In this document: one piece after another, positions 23,801 to 35,069 of the stretch
Layout: each line of letters begins with the position of its first letter
Position numbering within the stretch: the stretch's first letter is position 1
Program-made: the position numbers and the translations under genes
The notes under the pieces: model-generated
The model's input: only the letters and a program-made list of their open reading frames with translations
The model's database searches: none
Told to the model about the DNA's origin: nothing
Origin: Chamaecrista fasciculata
Taxonomy: Eukaryota; Streptophyta; Magnoliopsida; Fabales; Fabaceae
DNA: 64,000 nucleotides
Direction: 5' to 3'
Assembly: GCA_003254925.1 (NCBI GenBank)
Contig: QANZ01044040.1
Location: 21,765-85,764 of the forward strand

Positions 23801-25807
23801 GCCTAATTGTTCAACTCAAACTTTTTTTAAGAGTTTAGGGTTTGAGGTTTTAGGTTTTGGGGTTTTAGAGTTTAGGGTTTGGGGTTTTAGAGTTTAGAGT
23901 TTAGAGTTTAGGGTTTTTAATATTTTTAAGGACTAAATTAAAATGTTTGAAAGAGTTTTGGGACACTTTACAATTTTATTTTGAAAATTTGGGACTAAAA
24001 TGAATGAAGATGAGAAAAAAGAGGGGGAATTGAGAATAATATAAATAAAGATGGGTCAAGGGCCTAATTGTTCAACTCAGACTTTTTTTTAGAGTTTAGG
24101 GTTTGAAGTTTTAGATTTTGGGGTTTTAGAGTTTAGGGTTTTAAATATTTTTAAGGACTAAATTGGAATGTTTGGAAAAGTTTTGAGACACTTTATAATT
24201 TTATTTTGAGGATTTGGGACTAAAATGAATGAAAATGATGAAAAAGATGGGGAATTGAGAATAATGGAATAAAAATGGGTCAGGGACCTATAAGTACAAT
24301 GAGGAAATGCTGATGTGTCGCTATTTTATGACGTGGCAGCTCTTTTTTAAAAAAAAAAAAACATAACGGGTGCTTACGTGGCCATAACGGGACACGTCAG
24401 CGCATAACGGGACACATCAGCGTCCGTTATGGCCACGTCAGCATTTTTGGAACGCCAATATGACGGAGGGACCAATTAGTGCAGCGTTTGCAAAATTCGG
24501 GGACCGGCTAGTACAATGGCTAAAATTCAGGGACCTATCTGTCAGCGAGTGCATAAATCAGGGACCGGAAAGTTATTTTACTCATTGATATTTATTAGCT
24601 TAATATGCCATCTACTATCATTGTATTGATCTCAATAGTTATCTGGGTGAGTTCACTTATGTCTCTTTTTTAAAGAGCTTGTAACTTGTCTCTACTGCAT
24701 TATAAAAATTATGTTAGTTATTTAAATCATGACTTTGGGTACGTAGAATTGTCCTCCTATAAATGAGCTTGACTTCTTCACTCAATGCTTAAACTGAATT
24801 TTCCTATGAACTTCGTATTTATGGTTGAGATGATTGAAAATTTTTACCAAGGACTAATTAACAATGTGGTACTATTTCACTTTATCTGGACACTTTTTAA
24901 GTAATATAGCTGAAGATGATAACAAACAGGTTGACTGGTCTGGTGGTTCTGAAACCATGGAGGAAACCCTTGCAAGGATACATTATAGAGAAGAAGCAGC
25001 GGTGAAACGTGAAAGAGCCATGGCATATGCCTTTTCTCATCAGGTACTGAGTCTCATTTATTTGGCTAAGAGGCACAAAATTTTCCTGAATTTTAGTCAA
25101 TGTGTAAAAAATTCTCTGAACTTTGAAAAGTGACAAAAGACTCCCTGGATTTTTTATTTTGTACAAAAGACCTCTTTTGTAAGATTTTCATTTAAAAAAT
25201 CAAGTCTTTTTTTACATAAATTTATGATTTTTGTTACATTTTACATTAATCAAAAATTAAAATTAACTAATGTTGTAAAATAGTAGCCAAAAACTTAAGA
25301 ATTTCTTGAATTTTTCTATGAATTTTTTAACAAACTGGGTCATTTACTCAAAATCAAAAGTTCAGGGAGTCTTTCGTTACTTTTCAAAGTTCATGAAGTT
25401 TTTTGCACAGTTACTAAAGTTCACGAGGTTTTATGTAATTTAGCCTACTTATTTTGTTTCGCCAGATCCTTCTTTCAATTGAATACAAAATCACTTTGAT
25501 ATCTTATGAATGATAGTGGAGGGCAAACTCTAGTCAGAGCCTTGGTAGTTATGAGCTTAACAAAGCTAATTGGGGTTGGAGCTGGAAGGAACGCTGGATC
25601 GCGGCTCGTCCATGGGAAAGCCGTGTTTCCAGTGACTTGTCTCCCAAAAAGACTCAAACGAAACAACCTAGCAAGGTCCAAAAGGACAAGAACCCTTCTA
25701 CAGTCAAAACTCCTGTTTCGGTTAAATCAAATGTGGCTAATCCAAAGGCTAGGAGATTGTCTTACCCAGCCACAGAAAAAACTCTGGTGCTTGAAGGAGA
25801 GCAATAA
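20809..25807 (+). CDS. IQ67-domain (IQD) calmodulin-binding protein
   Basis: Plant-specific IQD family: basic scaffold proteins that bind calmodulin and often microtubules or nuclear sites. Predicted 286 residues from exons 20809-20883, 21349-21501, 21752-21979, 24930-25043 and 25517-25807. The N-terminus MGSGKWFKTIICLRKSK is typical. The IQ67 core begins near residue 64 with ETIAATRIQTAFRAYK, followed by the arginine/lysine-rich stretch to ~150. The phase-0 intron after ...FRAYK is the conserved IQ67 intron, which supports the model. The C-terminal exon contains NWGWSWKERWIAARPWE, a conserved IQD motif. The 5' UTR has an intron (donor near 19889/19890, acceptor 20790-20791). Introns 3 and 4 have each been invaded by foldback elements. 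Exact subfamily number not assigned. Confidence 0.93.
22534..22625. other. Assembly gap (92 N)
   Basis: Unknown bases within the left arm of the palindromic element. The equivalent right-arm stretch (about 24020-24125) predicts roughly 100 bp of telomere-like and flanking sequence here, so the gap length is about right. Confidence 0.98.
22735..22805. repeat. Degenerate telomere-like CCCTAAA repeats
   Basis: Run of CCCTAAA, CTCTAAA and CCCCTAAA units. The complementary TTTAGGG-like runs are at 23830-23920 and 24095-24145. They belong to the palindromic element and are not a chromosome end. Confidence 0.8.
25064..25445. mobile_element. Degenerate foldback element in IQD intron 4
   Basis: Starts GGCTAAGAGGCACAAAATTTT and ends GTTTTATGTAATTTAGCC, with inverted arms containing 'TGAACTTTGAAAAGTGAC'-type units. 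The possible duplications CATTTATTT and TACTTATTT match at only 7 of 9 bases, so it is an older insertion. It occupies most of the 473-bp intron. Confidence 0.6.
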
Positions 25808-26962
25808 ATTCCATGTGGTGGATGCTAAAGGAATAACATATGAAGCATTTTGTATTATCACTTAGAAAGGAAGGTGTCAAATTGAAATCCAGTTGGTTAA
25901 GTTGCAGAAAGTTTAACATGATGACTGTTATTTATACCAATTGCTACACTTACAACTGGTTCATGAGGATGTTGGTGAAATTGAAGCCACTTGAGTAGGC
26001 ATAGAATGGTCACTAGACCAATATATGAGTGAGATTTGTTGGTTAACTATTTCTGTTATATTTCTTTTCCTTGATTATGTATATTCAATGAGAGGAAAAA
26101 ATTTAGGTTTAGTTTCTTATATTTTTGTTATAAAGTTCTTCTAATCATAAACTTGATTTATATATTTTCTTTTATATAATTGGTCATATAAACAAAGTGT
26201 ATTTAATATTCTCTTTCTATTATAATTGATTATGCATAATTTTTTTGTTATCTATTATATGTTTATTGAAAAATTTTATTGTAAAAATATATAGAATTTT
26301 AACTGAATTTAATTTTTAATGAACATTGAGACAACTCTTAGAATAGTCTTTGTTCTTTATCTTTGATTTATGAGAAAACCTTTCTGGTCCATTATATAAC
26401 TTCTTTTTCTTATATGGTAAAACACCGCCTCAAAAGAGGCAGGGTCCATAACTTATTACATTGTACATTTTATGTATTTTTTTTCTTTAAAAAATATTAG
26501 TTAATTCCTTAAAATATTGTGGTTGAACTAAATATATATGAATTTGACCTATATGAATTTGAACATTTTGAAACATAATTTTTAAGGAATTCACGCTTGA
26601 ACATTATGACATACATTTAAGACCAAAATGATCCTTTGACCTAAAGAAATTATTCTGAATCATAAGATTATCACATTAATTTTTAAAATATTTAAAACAA
26701 AAAATATTTGGACAATATTTGTATCATTTCTATGGGAAAAAAAATCAATTCATATATCAAGCGTGACTTAGAGAAGTTTGCACTCAAAAAGCCTAATGTC
26801 TTATGTATACATGGAAATATATTGCACATTGGTAATGTTCAAGGACAGTGGAAATTCCCATAGAAAAGGTGATCAGATTTGGAAACAAAGAAACAGTAAT
26901 ATGGTTAAGAGAAAAAAATAAATAGAGCAAATGAACCCTCATGTTCTACCTATGATACAAGT
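25808..26962. other. Intergenic region between convergent IQD and CHLI genes
   Basis: AT-rich, with the shared 3' flanks of both genes. No ORF or structured repeat of note was seen. Confidence 0.5.
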
Positions 26963-28932
26963 TTAGCTGAAAACCTCATAAAATTTCTCAATGACAAGTA
27001 ATCCCGAGTCTATTGACTCCAATGGATCCTTCCTAAGACGATGCCTCAAACAGTTAGGGATGACAGTAGCAATATCCTCAGCACTTACTTTCTCTCTTCC
27101 CTTCAAAGAAGCCAAAGCTTTTGCTGCTCTATTTGTCACTATGTCTCCTCTTAATCCATCCACATTCAACTCGGCACAAACCTTCGAGATTTTCACCTTA
27201 AGATCTTGATCAATTTGAACAGATGGAAGATAACTCCTTGCTGAGGATATTTGATCCTGCAGCTTTTCCTGCTCGGCTTTGTAAGATTCTCGAAATTCCT
27301 TCGGGTTTTTGTCGAATCGAGCTCTCTCCTCCACGATCTTCACTCTTAGCTCGGCATCCCTTACAGTCCCAACTTGAGCATGCATTCCGAATCTATCAAG
27401 CAACTGTGGTCTGAGTTCCCCTTCTTCTGGATTGCCCGAGCCGATTAAGATAAACCGAGCAGGATGAGAGATTGAGATACCCTCTCTCTCTACTGTGTTC
27501 CAACCTGATGCAGCAGAGTCCAATAAGACATCAACCAAATGATCATCAAGAAGATTGACTTCATCAACATAGAGGATTCCCCTATTAGCTTTAGCAAGAA
27601 GACCAGGCTCAAATGCTTTGACACCCTCAGTGAGGGCTTTTTCGATGTCAATTGTACCGCAGACTCTATCTTCAGTAGCTCCTAGAGGCAAATCAACCAT
27701 GTTAATTTTGGTCATGGCAACCGGAAGTGTATCTCCTTTCAATATCCGTTCTCTTACATCGGTACCCATGAACTCTGGATCTTCTGGGTCTGAGTTATAT
27801 GGGTCACCAAAAACAACCTTTATTTCAGGAAGTAAATCAACCAATGACCTAACTGTTGTGGATTTCCCAGTTCCTCGATCACCCATGATCATAACACCTC
27901 CAATCTTGGGATCAATCACGTTGAGGAGAAGGCAAAGCTTCATTTCATCTTGTCCAACTATAGCAGCAAATGGGTACACTGGCCTCTGGCTATCTTCAGC
28001 AGTAATCTTCTGATCCTAAAAATGATAAGTTTACAGAGTTCATAACTCAAGAAACTAAAAACCCACAAAAAAAAAAGGAAAAGTAAAAATAGAAATGTCA
28101 AGTTTCAGATTTATCCTGCCCACTTGGTGAGAGCATGTGTGTGTGTGTTCGTATTATCACTCAGTATCTCCCAAACGGGATCCATAAGTCACATTTCATA
28201 GTAGATGCAGAAATAGTCAAAAGATTATGCTTCCAATATTTGCTTCTCTATAATATGAACGTTCAATGACTCAGTTAAAGACTTTTAACAGACACATGGT
28301 GTGCCATTATTTTATTATCAATCCAACATGAGTCACCCAAAAGCCAATATTCTAGACTAACATTTCTTTCTTCCCGAATGAAAGCTACGCAAAATGCTGC
28401 TCGCAAAGATAAGATCACAAGAGTGCATAAAGAAATATCTGATTCCAAAAACAGAATTTTTTAGCTTACCTGCTCTACAGAGCCCACTTCAGTAGCAACG
28501 TTTGCAACAGAGAAATGAGACCTTCCCTTTATGCCATGAATCCCAATTCCACCATAAAACTTACGCCCACAATAAGGTCCTGCACAGGCACACACACTCA
28601 ATATTATCAATAATTACATAAATTAAACTACAAACCCTAAGAAATGAAAGAAAACATAAAAGTCCGAAAAAACCCACAACATCTCATAATTTTGGGGCAA
28701 AGAAGCCCCATATTTGAATTGGGTTTGTGGCCAACCCACCTATAACTTTACAATTAGCGAAAACAAAGGCTGAGATACAGTGAATAAAGTGATAAACTTG
28801 GTATTAAATTTGGTATGAATGGAATGTACCTGGGGTTAAAGAGAGAGATTGAAGGGAAAGCTTGGAGGATGAAGAAGAGAGGAATCGAGGAGGCAAGGAA
28901 GCAATGGAAGAAGTGCCAAGAGTGGAAGCCAT
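26963..28932 (-). CDS. CHLI: Magnesium-chelatase subunit ChlI, chloroplast precursor
   Basis: ATPase subunit of Mg-chelatase, which inserts Mg2+ into protoporphyrin IX, the first committed step of chlorophyll synthesis, in the plastid with ChlD and ChlH. Predicted 421 residues from exons 28932-28830, 28579-28470 and 28015-26963 (minus order), all joined by GT-AG introns. The first exon begins [17 protein letters not shown], a Ser-rich transit peptide. The AAA+ core is complete: Walker [10 protein letters not shown] at ~116-124, Walker [11 protein letters not shown] at ~218-227, sensor region [21 protein letters not shown]. The C-terminal helical domain ends ...[10 protein letters not shown]. 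Length and motifs match canonical CHLI. It is tail-to-tail with the IQD gene. An I-box-like GATAAG lies at 29020-29025, suggestive of light control but unproven. Confidence 0.97.
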
Positions 28933-29076
28933 TATCGGAGAAGGAGAAGCAGAAGAAGTGGCTGTGTTTACTCACACTACCAGTTTGGCTTCTTCATCGT
29001 TCTACTTTGATAGGCTGCGGATAAGAGGATAGATTTCAATCGTATCTCTAACTCTAACAGTTTCTTTTTCCTTTTT

Positions 29077-30382
29077 GGCCAAAGTCCTATTTTGGTCCCC
29101 CAGTTATGCTCCTTGTTCCAAATAAGTCCCCCAGTTATTTTTTGTTCCATATTGGTCCCCCAGTTATGCAAAACTTGAAAAAGTTGGTCCCTCTAACGTT
29201 TTCCATCCATTTTTTCGTTAAAAAAAGAGAAAAAATAAACTTTCATCCCCAAAAGTTTTATTTTCTTATATTAAGGTCCTTTTCTTTTTATAATAGGATC
29301 AAAACATAAGAAAATGAAGTAAATTAAGATTTTAAGTTAATTTATCCAAAAACACAAAATAAATCTCTCTCTCTCTGATTCCCCTCTCTCTCTCTCTCAT
29401 TCCCTCTCTCTCTCTCAAGAAGAAGAAACCACATAACATAATCACCATTCTCAAATTGCAGAAGAAGAAGAAGAAGAACCACATCATCATTCAACACCAA
29501 TCTCAAATTCCTTCGACCTCTAACCATGGTTTTAACCTAATCCTTCGCTTTCTCTTTGAATTCCAAGATTATTCTCTGTTTCTTTCTCTTCCTATTTCAT
29601 AGAGAATAAATAATGGGAAAGGGTCCTTCTCTCTTGTCCGCTCCGCCACACGCCGCCGTCATCATCGGAAGGTGGCAGAGATTCCGACAGCGACGCCGCC
29701 GACGGAACCGGTGGAAGAAGGCCGGTGGAACGAGGCTGTGGATGACGGAGAGCCGGCCGGTTCCGTCGGCGGCATCGGCGTCGGAATCTCTGCCACCTTC
29801 CGATGATGACGGCGGCGTGTGGCGGAGCGGACAAGAGAGAAGGGACCCTTTCCCATTATTTATTCTCTATGAAATAGGAAGAGAAAGAAACAGAGAATAA
29901 TCTTGGAATTCAAAGAGAAAGCAAAGGATTAGGTTAAAACCATGGTTAGAGGTTGAAGGAATTTGAGATTGGTGTTGAATGATGATGTGGTTCTTCTTCT
30001 TCTTCTGCAATTTGAGAATGGTGATTATGTTATGTGGTTTCTTCTTCTTGAGAGAGAGAGAGGATCAGAGAGAGAGGGGGAATCAGAGAGAGAGATTTAT
30101 TTTGGGTTTTTGGGTAAATTCACTTAAAATCTTAATTTACTTCATTTTCTTATGTTTTGATCCTATTATAAAAAGAAAAGGACCTTAATATAAGAAAATA
30201 AAACTTTTGGGGATGAAAAATTATTTTTTCTCTTTTTTTAACGGAAAAATGGATGGAAAACGTTAGAGGGACCAACTTTTTCAAGTTTTGCATAACTGGG
30301 GGACCAATATAGAACAAAAAATAACTGGGGGACCTATTTGGAACAAGGAGCATAATTGGGGGACCAAAATAAGACTTTGGCC
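29077..30382. mobile_element. 1.3-kb near-perfect palindrome (foldback element) upstream of CHLI
   Basis: Begins GGCCAAAGTCCTATTTTGG and ends with the complement CCAAAATAAGACTTTGGCC. The two arms of about 600 bp are nearly identical through simple CT-rich tracts, (GAA)n and a GC-rich core. The core (29613-29860) includes a mirrored ATGGGAAAGGGTCC sequence on each strand. The flanks are T-rich, so a clean 9-bp duplication cannot be called. The high arm identity suggests recent insertion. It starts 144 bp upstream of the CHLI ATG. Confidence 0.8.
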
Positions 30383-30743
30383 TATTTTTTTTTATTGGGA
30401 AATATCGATATTAGGACTAAAGTGAAGTCACTTTAAATTTAAATTTGATGTAGTTTTTTCTTTCAAGACTAATTCATTATTATCTTTATAAAATAATATT
30501 TATTGGTTCAAATCTCATTTTGATCTAGAATATTTGATTAAAATTCAATTTTAAATCTTAAATTTTTTTAATTTCGTTTTGATCCCTAAGAATTCTTGGA
30601 AATTTCGTTGTTACTTCCTAAAGTTATCTTTTATCCAAACTTCTATTTTAAACAAAATTCGAATCTAATATTGATGATGGGAAATTAAGGTTTGACCAAT
30701 TTATTAATTATTACCGCTATTTGCTTCTTCATTCTTTTAAGCA

Positions 30744-31676
30744 GGCTAAAGTGTGAATTTAGTCTTGTAATTTTGTTCTAGTTCCAAATCAGTTTTATAT
30801 CTTTTTTTTGTCTCGAATTTGGTTTTGCACCTTTGCTCCAGGTCCCAAATCAGTCTTGTATCTTTTTTTGTCCCAATTTTGGTCCCATATGTTTTGAAAA
30901 CCTCCCACCGTTAGTCTTTCGTCCATTTAAAATTACAGTTTAGTCTTGAAAACTTCAAGTCCCTCTCACTTTAGTTTCTAACTATCAAAATGAAAGTGAA
31001 AGAGCATCCGTGAAGATTCTCAAACCTTACATTTCGGTCCTTAATCCATGAATTCTTCATGAAATGGAATAGAAATGCAAAAACAACACAAATTAAAGCA
31101 AATGACAGGGACCAAAACTGAAAACGCAAAAAATTTAAAACATATCGGAAAATGCCTCAAAATCGTCGAAAAACGTATGGAAATCGTCGAGAAACTCAAG
31201 AAGTCATCCAAAAACCTCAATCCTCACTGAAATCTCACTCAAATAACTTTAAGAAAGAATTTTCGAGAATCCAAACTTTTGAGGAAGAATTTTCGAGAAT
31301 CCAAACTCTTGGTCCCTCTATCATTTACTTTAATTTGTATTGTTTTTGCATTTCTATTCCATTTCATAAAGAATTCATGGATTAGGACCAAGATGTAAGG
31401 TTTGAGAATCTTCAAGGATGCTTTTTCACTTTCATTTTGATAGTCAGGGACTAGAGTGAAAGGGACTTAAAGTTTTCAGAACTAAGCTGTAATTTAAAAT
31501 GGACAGAGGACTAATGGTGGGAGGTTTTCAAAACATATAGAACCAAAATTGAGACAAGAAAAGATATATAACTGATTAGAAACCTGGAGCAAAGATACAA
31601 GATCAAATTCAAAAAAAAATATAGAATTAATTTGAGACCTGAAATAAAGTTACATAATCAAACTTAAAACTTTTTT
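30744..31676. mobile_element. Degenerate foldback element
   Basis: The left arm GGCTAAAGTGTGAATTTAGTC has a diverged inverted counterpart ending near 31676. Inner arm sequences such as 'GGGAGGTTTTCAAAACATAT' (31519-31538) match inverted sequence near 30890-30915. The right terminus is eroded and approximate. Confidence 0.55.
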
Positions 31677-31879
31677 TAAGAGACTTTAGGACTCAAGTGC
31701 TCTAACACCCTTGGGATCCTATGTCTTTCTTTTTAAACATTTGAAAATTTTTAATTTGTTGTATTTTTTAATTCTTATTAAATAATAATTAAGATGAGTG
31801 GTGGGAGCCTCATTTATTACTCGGCCTCTCCACATCGTCACTCTCTTTTTTCCTTCATTATTATTATTTTTTAATAAGT

Positions 31880-32750
31880 TAGATTCTAGTCCTTTATCTT
31901 TTTGGTCTCATATCTTTTTTAAAAATTTTAATTTTTGGTCCTAACAATTGAATATAGTTATATCTCTCTCATTTTAAATTAAATTGTGATGAGGTCAGAA
32001 CTACTTGTTATTCTTGATGTGTCTTTTCTTTATCTAGTTGGAGTCGTTAGTAAAAAAGTCAAACGAGCAAAGTTAGTCTCATATCTTTCTAATTTCATGT
32101 CTGATTGTGACAAGTTTGGAACTACGAGTTACTCTTGATGAGCATTTTTTATGTTCAGTTGAGATCTTCAGCAGATGAGGTTAAATTGGGCTCGAAAGTG
32201 GTTTTGGTCCTATATATTTTCCAAAAGTTTCACTCATTGGTTCTAACGACCAAATATGACCATATCTCTCTCGTTTTAAGCTTAATTACGATGAGTTTAA
32301 AACCATGTTTTATTCTTAATGAGTCCTTTCTCTGTCTAGTTAAAACTGTCAGGAAACAAGGTCAAATTGAGCTCCAAATAAAAGTTGGTTGCTTGTTTGA
32401 GTGTTTCATAGTAATAAAAGTAAAGTTAGTCATATCTTTCTCTTTTCAAGTTTGATTTTGACGAGTTTGGAGTTATGTAATATTTTTAACGAGTTTTTTT
32501 CATCCATTTGAGAAATAAGGTCAAATCGAGTCCGAAAGTGGTTTTTGAATCCAAAAAAGTGAAAAATCATTTTTGGACTTAATTTGACCTCATTTGCTGA
32601 CAGTCTCAACTGGATAGAAAAATATAAAGACCTATCAAAAGTAACCCGTAATTCCGAATTCATCACAATCAAACTTAAAATGAGAGATATGATTAACTTT
32701 ACTCGTTTAATTATAAAACAAACAATTGAAAAGAAAGGGCACGTCAAGAG
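31880..32750. repeat. Tandemly repeated ~120-180 bp unit with an inverted copy
   Basis: The landmark 'CATATCT(C/T)TCT...TTTAA...GA(T/C)GAGTTT' recurs near 31957, 32081, 32261 and 32428. An inverted copy lies at about 32650-32700. The copies are diverged. ORFs crossing them have no family resemblance and look like chance. Confidence 0.5.
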
Positions 32751-32969
32751 TTCAACTATGACACCACTAATCTATTATAGTATAGTGTGTGGAATAAGTT
32801 GATTTATCTTGGGTGATGATCCGACCCCCATTACATGCTTAACTTTTATTAGTTTTATTATCATTTTTTGGAATTATATATATATATATATAAATATATA
32901 AATAAGTATAATTTCAAGGATTTGAAGGTAAGAAACTTTAAGACTAACAGAAGCTTAAGGTAGGCCTGG

Positions 32970-33091
32970 ACCTGGATTCTATGCAATGTAATGCACTATA
33001 GTTTAAAGAGAAAAAAAAAGTTAAAAAAAAAAAATATTAGTGTGACTCATATTTCTCTCATCGCATTTTCCATCCCAAAAGATCCACTGTC
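32970..33091. mobile_element. Small GGATC-ended foldback MITE, copy A
   Basis: Left end CCTGGATTCTATGCAATG, right end CATCCCAAAAGATCCACTGTC. The 8-bp duplication AGGCCTGG is at 32962-32969 and 33092-33099. Same structural family as 44609-44808 and 54776-54926. Confidence 0.6.
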
Positions 33092-34051
33092 AGGCCTGGG
33101 CTTCTATATCCAACAAAAAAAAAATAGATAGAAGCATAAGGTAAAGGATCAGCATGGATGCCCTGGGCTGAAATTTTAGAAGGAAAAAAAAAAGAAAAAA
33201 AGAAAAGAGATTGCTTGGGAAGTGGGGACATTTGATTAAAAAAATACTAAAGTCGAAGAGGGTTATTTAAGTTTTAAGCACTAGTGTCCAAATTTACCTT
33301 TATCCTTTGACCTAAACGTATCTTGGGATATGACACATTTTCTGAATAAATTACAAGAGCGAAAAGGAAGAGTACTCCATTTATTATATACTAAAAAGAA
33401 TTGCTCTTAATTAAAAGTATGTAGATATCATTTTGCCTGTCAATCTGTTTGTTCACTTGTGTCCGTTTTACCTATTATAACAGATGAAGCCATTTAATCC
33501 AAGGTGGAATCATGATCAAGTGTTAGACCATGCATGCATGATGATAATTTAATTATAATTAACATGCAGCTATATATATAACCGTACGTCAGAATCAATT
33601 AAGAGCAACGATAATTGGATTAAGATTTCACGTGCATGCGTCCTCGACTATCTGACAAAAACCAACGTAGGATATGCTAAATCAAATAATGTAATGTTTC
33701 AAATAGCAAACCTAATTAGCTTTTTAAATTGAAATAATGATATATTAATTAGTTTCTAAATTCTGATATTGGAGCTTGAAAAGGTGTGGGTATAGATCAT
33801 GCTAATGGAATGTACAAGCTGAGATACATGCTCAGATCATCTCAATCAATGATCGAAGAGTTTCATTATAATGTTTAAGGCCTAAAAGCATTCAGTATAT
33901 ATATTATTGAAGTAGCAAATAGGAGAGCCCTTGTACCAGTTAATTATGACTAATGACCTTACATGCTTTATTTTTGGTTCGTTCAAACTAATAATCAAAT
34001 GAGAGCTGCAGCCCACAGCAAATTCTTAATAGTAAAGTGTAAACCCATTAA

Positions 34052-34189
34052 TCCCACTGCCGATATGAGGGCCTTGTTGGTAGGCGATCTGTAAGTACCT
34101 CTGTAAGCGCTCATAGAGCCTTGAGGCCTGCCCTAGCCTTGGTGAGCCCCCGGGGCCCAATTCACATAAACTTTTATGTACCAAAAAAA
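34052..34189 (+). mobile_element. GC-rich poly-A retroposon (SINE-like), 138 bp, 18-bp TSD
   Basis: A 138-bp body ending in GTACC plus an A run. It is flanked by the exact 18-bp duplication AAAGTGTAAACCCATTAA at 34034-34051 and 34190-34207. This is the signature of LINE-driven retroposition. A truncated second copy is at 15407-15521. I do not see a convincing tRNA A/B box, so its parent RNA is unidentified. The minus-strand 64-codon ORF over it is fortuitous. Confidence 0.85.
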
Positions 34190-34953
34190 AAAGTGTAAAC
34201 CCATTAAATTTTCTTAGCATGAACGTATACTATAATATATATCCCCATATCTGGCGTAGATTGCAAAACTTTTGCTCAAGTTTTTTTTTTTCCAAAAATG
34301 AACAATAAAAGTGACTCTACACATTTGTGAAAAATAATGTAAGGCTATTAATGTTATAATAAGAATGAAATCCCAATTTCTTTGCTTTGCAATTTTAGTT
34401 AACATTACCACTTTTACATTCATGTTAAAAACTAATAGTATTTAGTCTATATAATATGACAAACCTAATTTTATTTTAACTTTTTTTACATGTCATTTAA
34501 CGAACGATGTTAGAAATTGAGAAAATCATATTTTTTTCATTAAATATAAATCACTAAGATCAACCAAGAGATCAAATTGATTGTAATTATCTTACATAGA
34601 CTACTTTTTTTAAAAAAATTTTAAGTTTTTAAATAATATTTAGATTTACAAACCTGATTTAAAAGAAATAAAAGCATGTTAGAAAACGGATTTTTTTGTT
34701 GATTTTAAAAATAAAGTTATTTTTAGAGATAGGAATTAATTAAATAAACCCTAAATCTCTATCTTTCTCAAAAGGAAATTAATCTCATGGTGTGCTAGTG
34801 GGATGATGAAATGTAAGTCTTGAAATAAAAAATATATATCAATAATTAAATCATTCACTTTTAATTTAATAAGATATTGGTATAAGTAATTAAGTACTCC
34901 TTTAAATTTGAATATTACCAAATCTCAGTCTCATCACATGCATACGTTATGGC

Positions 34954-34963
34954 CTATATATAT
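34954..34963 (+). promoter_or_regulatory. Candidate TATA box for the CLE gene
   Basis: TATATATATG about 110 bp before the CLE ATG. A second longer (TA)n run at about 35014-35030 is too close to the ATG to be the main core promoter unless the leader is very short. Confidence 0.35.
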
Positions 34964-35069
34964 GGCAACAAGTTTTACCTGCCATTTTATTGCTCAGCAT
35001 CTATCTCTTCCATATATATATATATATATATACACATATAATATAAGCGTGACTTCTGCAGAAGAATAT

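Larger units (their letters stand above)
22076..24583. mobile_element. 2.5-kb palindromic Mutator-like element in IQD intron 3, 10-bp TSD
   Basis: The ends are long inverted repeats (GAGTAAAATAACTTTCCGG / CCGGAAAGTTATTTTACTC), continuing inward for hundreds of bases. The 10-bp duplication ATTGATATTT at 22066-22075 and 24584-24593 is exact. The arms carry repeats of a module reading 'TTTTAGTCCCAAAT...AAAATAAAATTGTAAAGTGT...' joined to degenerate CCCTAAA telomere-like runs. The core (about 23100-23460) is GC-richer. An N gap lies at 22534-22625. There is no transposase, so it is non-autonomous. It nearly fills the 2.95-kb intron. Confidence 0.85.
30383..34900. other. Transposon-rich intergenic region upstream of CLE gene
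   Basis: AT-rich DNA with the elements annotated separately (30744-31676, 31880-32750, 32970-33091, 34052-34189) and (AT)n runs near 32878. No gene-like ORF is supported. Confidence 0.5.

Noticed and set aside
22735-24145. True interstitial telomere or chromosome end
   Set aside because: The runs are short, degenerate and inverted within a mobile element flanked by a target duplication.
29613-29900. ORFs of 60-95 codons on both strands across the CHLI-upstream palindrome core
   Set aside because: They are mirror readings of inverted GC-rich arms, have no recognisable domain, and cross the palindrome centre.
29068-30391. 9-bp TSD for the CHLI-upstream palindrome
   Set aside because: The flanks TTCCTTTTT and TATTTTTTT match at only 6 of 9 bases within T-rich DNA.
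34026-34220. 64-codon minus-strand ORF
   Set aside because: It spans the retroposon and both target duplications, so the frame is created by the insertion. The second copy does not preserve it.
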